From the NCBI GenBank assembly GCA_022575985.1, contig JAKSXM010000288.1:6847501-6911500 (forward strand): a DNA stretch of 64,000 bases, given 5' to 3'. The translations under genes were made by a program, and so were the position numbers. The notes below the pieces were generated by a model. It was not told the origin of the DNA. It saw nothing but the letters and a program-made list of their open reading frames with translations, and searched no databases. Below are positions 56,399 to 64,000 of this stretch, piece after piece (positions within the stretch are counted from its first letter, which is position 1; every line of letters starts with the position of its first letter). This DNA is from Anagrus nilaparvatae. Taxonomy: Eukaryota > Arthropoda > Insecta > Hymenoptera > Mymaridae.

Positions 56399-57279
56399 AA
56401 CAATATAGACCCTAATGATATTCTAAAATTAGAGTCAAATCGTGCTAACATTTGTTTAAAAATATTTTAACCTATTATACTAGTTTTAAATAATGTGACC
56501 TAAAAAGACAAGAAAGAAAAATTTAAATTGATTGCAGTTTACATATTTTTTAACAATACTGCACGTTTATCTAAAATTACTATTCTTTTCTTAAATTTAA
56601 ATTTTTTTATTTTATAGTTATTAAAACGTTTTAAATTATAATGCCTATGCACTAACTCTATTATCAATATAAATTGTGAAAAAATAATTCCGACTGGTAT
56701 CAGTAATAAAATAGATAACATATCGTAAAATTTTAATTCTACAGTCTTTTTTTCAATATGATGCAATTTCCTCTGCAAATATTTTTTCTTTAATCTTACA
56801 TTTATTCCGAATTCTATTAATTTTAAAATACTGAAATTTATTATTAAAAAAATATCAGTTAAATTATTTCGAAGAGCAAAACCCAAATAGATAAGAATTT
56901 TTCGTTTTTCTAAAATACTTTTGGTAAACCTGAATTTTCCAGAAATACTATTTTTTTATCTATAGTAAAAAAAAAATAACATAAAAGTAATGTTTGATAT
57001 CTATTTTTAAAGAAATAATCTTGAAAAATATTTCAACTATTCAAACCCATTTGGGTATCGGTTCTTAGGCTTTTTAATTTAAAACTAATATGTGACTTGT
57101 AAAAATAATAATACTAACGTTTTTCTCAACATAGTACGATACTGGCTTTTCTTTTTTAATCCTAATGACAGATGTTCTTTTTGATTAAGATTCATTCCGA
57201 TTATATTACAAGGTGGCGTTTTATTTAAGCCATTATAATTATCATCACTTATATAAAATCCTATACTCTCGTTGCATAG

Positions 57280-58244
57280 CTAAAAAAATCATAATCATTA
57301 CATTACTATTTTTAAAATATTAAATTGTTAAAAAGAATACTCATACACAAAAAACAGTATTTTATTTGAAAAAAATATTTATAATATGAGTAATTAATTC
57401 CATGGATAAATAGCACAAAATGGAACGCAAGGTCTAAAAATAAAAAATTTATTTTTTTTCAATAAAACAAATTAAAATTAGATCAATTCCCGAATCTGAA
57501 GGTTTTTTATAAATTAGATTTTAAGGGTTTTTAAAAGCTTTTTAGTAAAACTGCCCTCCTGAGCCACCATTTTTGAAAGTTCCGTAAAAAAGCTCTAGAA
57601 AACATTGAAAAAAAAATAAATAAATGTTTTAAAATAAACAACTGCTTAAAACAAATAAACTTAGTTAATTACTCAAATATATAAAACAAGAAACGTTTTC
57701 TTTTAATATTTATGTTTGCAGTATCTTTAGAACTTTTTTCTTAAGGCTTAGTAAATTTTCTAAAATATTAGCCGATACAATATAATCCAAGTATGATATA
57801 TTTAAATTTTGTCGGACTTAATTATTTATATTTATAAAAAATAGTACGTTCTTAATCGGGTCGTGGAAAAATGGAGCCAGTTTTCGAACGTATTGGCTTT
57901 CGATCGAATACATACAAATTACCGTTTATATTAAAAAGCATGCATCATTTATCTAAAACCGAGTTTTATTATGAAACTATAAACCCTAAAGAACTTATTT
58001 CTACCTTACCAAAGATAAAAAAAATTTAAATTAATTAAAAAAATAAGAAACATGTTCTCTTGTACAACCTTAGGAGATTTTTCTCATCGTTTTCACCAAA
58101 TCTCGTGTGTTATTAAAATCGAGATTTAGGAATACCTACTCTATGCCGAATACTAAAAATGCTTTTAATTACGTTGTGATGCTTTAATAAATGAAGGGAA
58201 AGGGTTATATTCACTTATTTATTGCAAAATTATTTTAAATAGGT
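57280..58244. other. Part of IR-D intron 6, nothing recognised
   Basis: AT-rich. The first few dozen bases correspond to IR-A intron 6 (TTTTTAAAATATT) up to the point where the TTA-flanked element is inserted in IR-A. Otherwise unassigned. Confidence 0.45.
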
Positions 58245-59388
58245 ATATGTGCATTTCTACGAGAAAGTACTTTTTATGAGCACCAAAAATGAAGAAAAAA
58301 AAATTTACGAGGCCGCGACTGCCACGATGATTTTCTAGTAGTTTGAACCCTATAGAATACAAAAAAAAATGTGAACACGAAATCGGCGATGGATGCCAAA
58401 AAGATTTTGCCACTTTTATGTCAAAAACCGTGTTTTTCGTATCTGAGCTAACCCAAATTTTTAAAATAACTTTTTAGGTAAATAAAATTTTTTTAAAATA
58501 GGTAAAAAATCTGATTGCCAAGGAAAAATCACTCCAGAAGAAAAAAAAACTTTTCTTTTTCCGATGAAATTTAGCCAAGTTATCGCCAATTTAAGATTTT
58601 ACTCAAATTGGTCTTAAAAAAGATTGAAGTTCCATATTGAAAAAAGGCTGTTTCTGAACTTTAAACATGCATTACTCGCTTGATTTTCATCGTAAAATAA
58701 TAAATTTTTTTTTAAAATCAATTAATTTTTCCCTGAGTATTCATTTCTTCAAGAAAGAAATAATTTTTATTGACCAAATTTCAATTTTTAGGTCAAATAC
58801 TGTATTAAGTCAATTTTGCTACTGACAGTTTTCAAAGGCTTTTGACCTAAAAATTGAAATTTGGTACATAAAAATGATTTTTTTCATAAAGAAGTGAATT
58901 GCCAGGGAAAAATACATCGATTTAAAAAAAAAATTATTATTTTACGATGAAAACCAAGCGAGTAATGCGTGTTCAAAGTTCAGAAACAGGCTTTTTTCAA
59001 TAAAATTTCAATCTTTTTTAAGACGAATTTGGGCAAAATCTTAAATTGACGATAACTTGGCTAAATTTCATCGGAAAAAGAAAAGTTTTTTTTTCTTCTG
59101 GAGTGATTTTTTCCTGGCAATCAGATTCTTTATCTAATTTAAAAAAATTTTTCTTACCTAAAAAGTTATTTTTAAAATTTTGGGTAGCTCAGATACGAAA
59201 AACGCAGTTTTTGATATAAGTGGCAAATTCTTTTTGGCATCCATCGCCGATTTCGTGTTCACGCTTTTTTTTGCATTCTATAGGGTTCAAACTATCAGAA
59301 AATCATGGTGGCAGTCGCGGCCTCGTAAATTTTTTTTTCTTCATTTTTGGTGCTCATAAAAAGTACTTTCTCGTAGAAATGCACATAT
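58245..59388. mobile_element. Foldback element in IR-D intron 6
   Basis: Ends ATATGTGCATTTCTACGAGA and its perfect inverted match at 59388. The two arms are highly similar through AAAGTACTTTTTATGAGCAC, GATGATTTTCTAGTAGTTTG, GGATGCCAAAAAGATTTTGC and AGTTATCGCCAATTTAAGAT. It is shorter than the 28329-29713 copy because it has a single central palindromic module. Non-coding. Confidence 0.85.
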
Positions 59389-59760
59389 CGATATTCGATT
59401 TCTAACTTTTTTACACAAAACAGGTTTTCGATATTTTCAATAATATTACACTTTTTTTTTATTTGAACAATATTTTTTTAATTATAATACATTGCATTTG
59501 TCATAATTACATTGTTTATACTATATTTCAAAACAATGGACAAAATATTTACTAAATTTTCACATAAAAACACAATTTTAAGTATTTATATACATATGTA
59601 TCACTTTGATTACAACACCATAAACTTGCAATAAACGCTTCGATTTTTATAAAAAATACGTACAAACACTTTTAAATTGGAAAAAAATCTTTATTTTAAT
59701 ATTAAAAACGTATAAAAATTATATTCTAAAATTTATTTCATAAAATGAATGTTTTTTTTA

Positions 59761-60845
59761 CACTGACAGTAGTAAGAGGAAGCAGACATCCTTTTTGGGA
59801 AAGATTCTTTCCCAAACATGGAAAAAATTTTACTTTTATTTTAAGATCTTTTCTATTCCGCACAAAGAGAGAAGTCTAACGGATGTCAATATTCAACTTT
59901 CTGAATGCTTAATAAAGTTAATATTTATTTAATTTTTATATATTTAATTAATGTAACTCAAAATAAATGAATTTTGTGAGTACGGGAGTAGCAAATATTA
60001 AAAACAAACGGTCATAACCCTACTTTTTGAATTCGATGAAGTAGCAAATATTTATTACTTTTTTTAATATTTAAACTTGTATTTTTCGTGAAATTAGTAT
60101 TTTTTTATTCATAAAATTATTTTTTAACTAATTTAACAATACCTTTTTTTTTTAACATTGATTATAAAATTGTTTATTTACAGCAAAGAATAAAATATTG
60201 TGAGGGTACACCATGGTAAAAATTAGGTTGTACAGCCATCTTGGATTGTGTATATGAGTTAGAATTTTGTATGTATGGGATGTATGTAGTAGTATATGTT
60301 TGTATTGTATACATAATTTAAAGCGCGCCGTAACTTTGATTGGTTCTTAAGCCAATATGGCTGAAAGTAGGTAAAGCAATTCTATTGGCGGATTGGACAT
60401 TATGCGCAATAGCATACCTCCCCTCCTTATACTATGGGGTACACTATTTTATCAGTACATAAGAGAAGGGGGAGAAAGAATTTAGAAAGGAGAGACAGTC
60501 AGTCGAGTTGTAAGCACTCGTGAGTGCACATCATAAAGTGATAAAGTTATATCATTTACTACAACTAAAGTGTAATCATTTGAGTTAACCAACTCCTTCC
60601 TGAAATACCCAGGGTTCCTAGTCCATCCTAATAGTGGTATTTAGGTATTTCTTTAATTAAATTGGCTAGGTGGCGACCGTAAATAGTCTGGGTAGAATTC
60701 GTACCCTAACAATATTAAAAAAAGAAAGATTCTCACTATTTTTGGGGAAGAATCTTTCCCAAATTAAGAATGATTCTTTCCTAAATTATAAAGATTGCTG
60801 CTTTCTTCATTGAAGGAGTGCTACCATCCCCTACTATTGTCAATG
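59761..60845. mobile_element. TA-flanked MITE carrying a nested solo LTR
   Basis: Inverted ends CACTGACAGTAGTAAGAGGA and CATTGACAATAGTAGGGGAT, each next to TA (59759-59760, 60846-60847). The arms share GGGAAAGATTCTTTCCCAA-type segments (59795-59815 and 60740-60775). The middle is occupied by an LTR (60199-60711). Confidence 0.6.
60199..60711. mobile_element. Solo LTR, Gypsy-like
   Basis: Bounded by TGTGAGGGTACA and GTACCCTAACA, 513 bp, with the 4-bp duplication ATAT on both sides (60195-60198, 60712-60715). The interior is GC-richer and has GTCAGTCGAGTTGTAAGCAC, typical of LTR transcription-start regions. No internal retroviral-type sequence remains, consistent with LTR-LTR recombination. 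Four-base duplications fit Gypsy; the family is inferred. Confidence 0.65.
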
Positions 60846-60847
60846 TA

Positions 60848-61633
60848 CTTTTAAATCAAAAATAAATAAAGAGGTAAATAAACGCGTGAGTTTATAATAA
60901 AGTCGCGCGCCAACTGAAATAGGTTACTGACCCGACGGGTTGCTTACACTCGGCGTCTATTTTGTTTCCTTGAGTATTAAAAACATTATATCAATGATTA
61001 TCTTTCATTAATTAAAATTAAAAAGCAAATTTTAATAAATAAATTTTTATAATAAATGATTATACAAATGTGTAGTTCATCTATTGTTTACTATATTTTA
61101 TTCTTATTATAGGTATTTTATATTAAAAAAACAAGAAAAATGAAGTAAAGAGGGAGTTAAGAAATAGGTATAGTTTGACCTATATATATAAGAATTTCAT
61201 TATAACGCGCACGATTTTAACTTAGTTTTAGCGATTTTTAAATTATCGAAATTAATTCGATCAAAATGATACTATTATCAAAAATAGAATTTGCATTATC
61301 TAAATTACCTTACCTTGCACACTTGTAATAAATGTAAAATTAATTATCCATCAATATATTTGATATTTTTTTAATTACTATAATAAAATATAGGGTTTCC
61401 CGAAACAAATTCAACAATATTTCACACCAACCATTAATTTTTAAAAATATTTTTGAATAAATAAAGATACAGCTAGGTAAAAGTAAGTGACTTCTGATCG
61501 AAAACCAGCTCCGATACGATATTACAGGTGTTATGAAATAACTAACAAAATTAATAAATAATCAATTTACGAACATAACACAGGCCCAAAGTGCATAGCG
61601 TCTTTATATTATGAAATTTCAAGTATAGTTTAC
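60848..61633. other. IR-D intron 6 segment, nothing recognised
   Basis: AT-rich intron sequence without a conserved frame or detectable inverted ends. A short GC-richer patch (60895-60960) is unassigned. Confidence 0.4.
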
Positions 61634-61904
61634 CTTTTCAAATCCATTATAAGGATTAATGGGCAGATTTTCTGAACTTTCCATCAACGGTCTAAGACCC
61701 GGCATAGAAGATTCTGAATTCTGTAAAAATTGATTTGATAAATTTTTAGCTATTACAATATTTAAGGTACACATACCAGTATATGAACAGTTAAAGATTT
61801 TTGTTTATTAAATTTGAAATATTTAATAAATTATCTTATTAACGGTAAAAGTTTTGTTTTTAATGGTTAATCTGAACTTTTACTAATACACCAACATAAA
61901 AATA

Positions 61905-63064
61905 CTCAGAGATTACCCCCGGGACCAATACCTGAGCTGCAACACGCTCGTTGGTAAAAGAGGTAGAGTATTAAGCGCGGGCATAGCGCAGGGCTCAATT
62001 CTGGGCCCTGATCTGTGGAATACCTTTTACGACGGATTTCTGAGGATCGAGCTTCCAGATGTATGCTCCATGATCGGATACGCGGATGATATCACTCTAA
62101 CTATAACAGCCCGAGAGATACAGGACCAGCAGAATACCCTGGATAAGGCCATGCGCCTTATCAATCGCTGGATGTCGGATCACGGACTCAGATTGGCAGT
62201 CCCGAAAGAGGAGATTGTCCTTCTGGCCCGTAGAAGGTTTGATACCATATTCGGCGTCAGCTTTGATGACGGAGGTAATCCCCTTATGATCCATACCAAA
62301 CCATCGGTCAAATATTTGGGGGTCTTCTTGGATAACAAGTTGAACTACAATAGACAATTCCAGCAGGCCTGTGAAAAGGCTGGCCGGGTGACAAAGTTCC
62401 TCTCGACGCTGATGACAAACGTCGGCGGTCCTAGATCAGGAAAGAGGAGGCTGTTGATAACAACAGTCAACTCCATCTTGCTCTACGGTGCAGAGGTGTG
62501 GGCGGACAATAAAAGTACTGCGAGAAACTAAAGGCAGTACACAGGCAGGGGGCACTTCGGAACACTTGCTCGTACAAGACTGTATGAAAGCCGGCGATCC
62601 AGGTAGTGGCTCGGCTATTCCCATCGATCTGCTAGCCTTAGAGAGGCAGGCGATCTATAACCGTGAGGGAGAAGAGCGCGACGTAGCTTTCGTTCTCGCT
62701 CGCTCCCGCACAATGGAATGTTGGCAGCATAGGTGGAATGGCGACCCGAGGGGACGTTGGACGCACCGCCTTATCATTGACTTGGAAAGGTGGATGAATC
62801 GTGATCATGGTGAGGTAGACTTCTATCGACCGCCCTTCGGCAAATGGAGGCCGGAAGAAGTCATCCCGGAAATGCTGCGCAGTACCGCGGACTTCTATAG
62901 TGTGGCAGACTACGTAAAGACGACATTGGTTAAAAAAAAGGAGGAGGGTTTCCTCTCGTAGGAAACATAAATATACATTACACGTTGTGTGGCATACGTA
63001 AACAGCATTCTCCTTGTCCTACAAAAATACCCTTTCTTTGAAGGGGCCTAAAAAAAAAAAAAAA
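61905..63064 (+). mobile_element. 5'-truncated R1-like non-LTR retrotransposon in IR-D intron 5
   Basis: Begins inside the RT domain (SAGIAQGSILGPDLWN) and ends in a poly(A) run at 63049-63064. It is notably GC-richer than the surrounding intron. Opposite in orientation to IR-D. Target duplication not resolved. Confidence 0.85.
61908..62961 (+). pseudogene. R1-like ORF2 C-terminal region, frameshifted
   Basis: The first frame (to a stop at 62531) has QGSILGPDLWNTFYDGFL, the active site MIGYADDITLT, KYLGVFLDNKLNYNR and LLYGAEVWAD. Near 62520 the frame shifts by one and continues as IPIDLLALERQAIYN, WQHRWNGDPRGRWTHRL and HGEVDFY, to a stop at 62961. After HGEVDFY, R1-type proteins normally continue into a C-terminal zinc finger; here an unrelated PPFGKW...RPEEVIPEMLRSTADFY stretch follows, implying an internal deletion. 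Inactive. Confidence 0.8.
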
Positions 63065-63756
63065 ACACAAAAATATTGTGCCAATCAGGATTTTATTTTG
63101 TAAAATTAAGTGATATTCACGAAATGTTTTTTGCTCCAGTACCTAAACGGCCTAAATTTTTAATTTTTTTGTATTTGTATTTATTGTTTACCTCTTTTGC
63201 ACGTGGGCACACCAAGATTGGCAGAGGCCTTCAACAATTACATATGTTGATTTATTTCTTATAAGGGTCAATGTGTCAATTGTTTCTCTATTGATTCGAA
63301 AGATAATCGTTTAAACTTTTTTTTTAAAAAGGGTAGCGATCCTTCAGCTTGAATATTTATCCACTTTTTTAATTCAAAATTAATAAGTAATATGAAAAAA
63401 ATTAAATCCTGAACGATCGTTCAGGTACTGGTCATCGTTCATATACTGGCATGACGAGTACCTTATATATTTTGAGACTACAAGTAACAATCAAAATAAA
63501 TAATTAGGTCTGACTAATTACTTTTAATGCAATGTTGTCATAATTACCATAATATAAGATTCATGTATAGAATTTTTGATTACAATTATTTTGTAAGATC
63601 CAATCCTTATAAAATCATCAATAGTTTCAAATTGTAATTTTGGTTTATTAACTGCTAAATAACTCATAAATGTGCTTGAATAAATTGAATAAATAATGTA
63701 AGAACATAATAAAACCGATACATAAAGTATACGATCAGTTGTAAAAGAAGTGAATA

Positions 63757-64000
63757 CTAAAAATCAAAAATAAATAAGATGAATTTCATATAATCCAAGC
63801 ATAAAGGCAGTTTCTAAGTTCCGCAACTTTTGAAGTATAAATTCCGCAAAAGTTAACAAATTTACCCTATAGATTTTTTAATACCATTTCCGAATTCTGC
63901 AATTAATATAGTATAGCCCAAATTTTCCACAAAAAAATATTCCCATCACACTTATCCTTAGGAATTCTTATTTTGTACACAATCTTTTAAGTTTTTTTTT
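63757..64000. other. IR-D intron 4, 3' part
   Basis: AT-rich intron upstream of the M2 exon. The pore-loop exon seen in the other copies is not present before the window ends. No other feature recognised. Confidence 0.5.

Larger units (their letters stand above)
56539..63756 (-). pseudogene. IR-D: ionotropic receptor paralogue, 3' half, with a one-base deletion
   Basis: Closest to IR-A. Visible exons: 63756-63548 (M2, LLCSYIIYSIYSSTFMSYLA), 61720-61634 (NSESSMPGLRPLMESSENLP), 57279-57120 (S2 lobe, CNESIGFYISDDNYNGLNK), 56830-56539 (M3 LLIPVGIIFSQFILIIELVH and a longer basic tail than IR-B/C). The first four exons lie beyond 64000. Exon 7 is 160 nt instead of 161: the A-run before the conserved GTTAGT donor is one base short, so joining to exon 8 breaks the frame and would remove M3. 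Because the change is in a homopolymer, an assembly error is possible. Exon 8 itself is open. Introns 5 and 6 contain transposons. Confidence 0.8.

Noticed and set aside
1..64000. Integrated polydnavirus/nudivirus or other viral genes
   Set aside because: Considered because the DNA may be from a parasitoid wasp, but every retro- or transposase-like frame fits ordinary transposons and no viral structural or replication gene was seen.
1..64000. tRNA, rRNA, CRISPR or bacterial-type operons
   Set aside because: No clover-leaf with conserved A/B boxes, no rRNA stretch, no regularly spaced short repeats and no compact bacterial gene order were found.

Overview
The window is about 64 kb of AT-rich animal nuclear DNA, almost certainly from an insect. 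Genes have short exons with GT-AG introns, and a tandem cluster of insect-type ionotropic receptor (IR) genes sits among many eukaryotic transposons (P element, BEL/Pao, R1-like and other non-LTR elements, Penelope-like, hAT, and MITEs with TTA, TA or TTAA target duplications). The high AT content and a tandem IR cluster would fit a small hymenopteran such as a parasitoid wasp, but the sequence does not settle the order. I see no prokaryotic genes, CRISPR, rRNA or tRNA.

The host content is a head-to-tail array of four IR paralogues, all on the minus strand. I reconstructed them by joining exons at splice sites shared between copies. IR-A (8614 down to 2757) lacks its last exon in the window and has a frameshift in the M2 exon. 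IR-B (26268 down to 14977) has eight exons, is open and encodes about 613 aa. IR-C (44360 down to 27496) has the same eight exons, is open and encodes about 602 aa. IR-D (runs in from beyond 64000, down to 56539) shows its last four exons and has a one-base deletion at the end of exon 7. Exon phases match across all copies, and most exon lengths are identical.

The rest is mobile DNA inserted between and inside these genes. Left part (1-6.5 kb): tandem repeats, a C-rich minisatellite, a TTA-flanked element carrying a nested hAT-like element with an 8-bp target duplication, and a second TTA-flanked foldback element. 9.1-15 kb: a decayed DDE transposase gene with a SWIM zinc finger, a non-LTR fragment inside its terminal repeat, a Penelope-like fragment and a TTAA-flanked MITE. 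15-26 kb (IR-B introns): foldback elements, including a 1.95 kb palindrome built from 3+3 copies of a ~310-bp unit. 27.5-44.4 kb (IR-C): its 11-kb intron 5 holds a P-element transposase gene (six exons, about 1121 aa, THAP domain and acidic catalytic motifs present). 44.6-56.4 kb: an internally deleted BEL/Pao element, R1-like and endonuclease fragments, a BEL-like LTR remnant and a long non-LTR ORF. 56.5-64 kb (IR-D introns): a foldback element, a solo LTR inside a MITE, and a broken R1-like fragment.

The IR proteins would act as ligand-gated cation channel subunits in chemosensory neurons. The paralogous copies also serve as natural pre-insertion references, which allow several insertions to be dated relative to the gene duplications.
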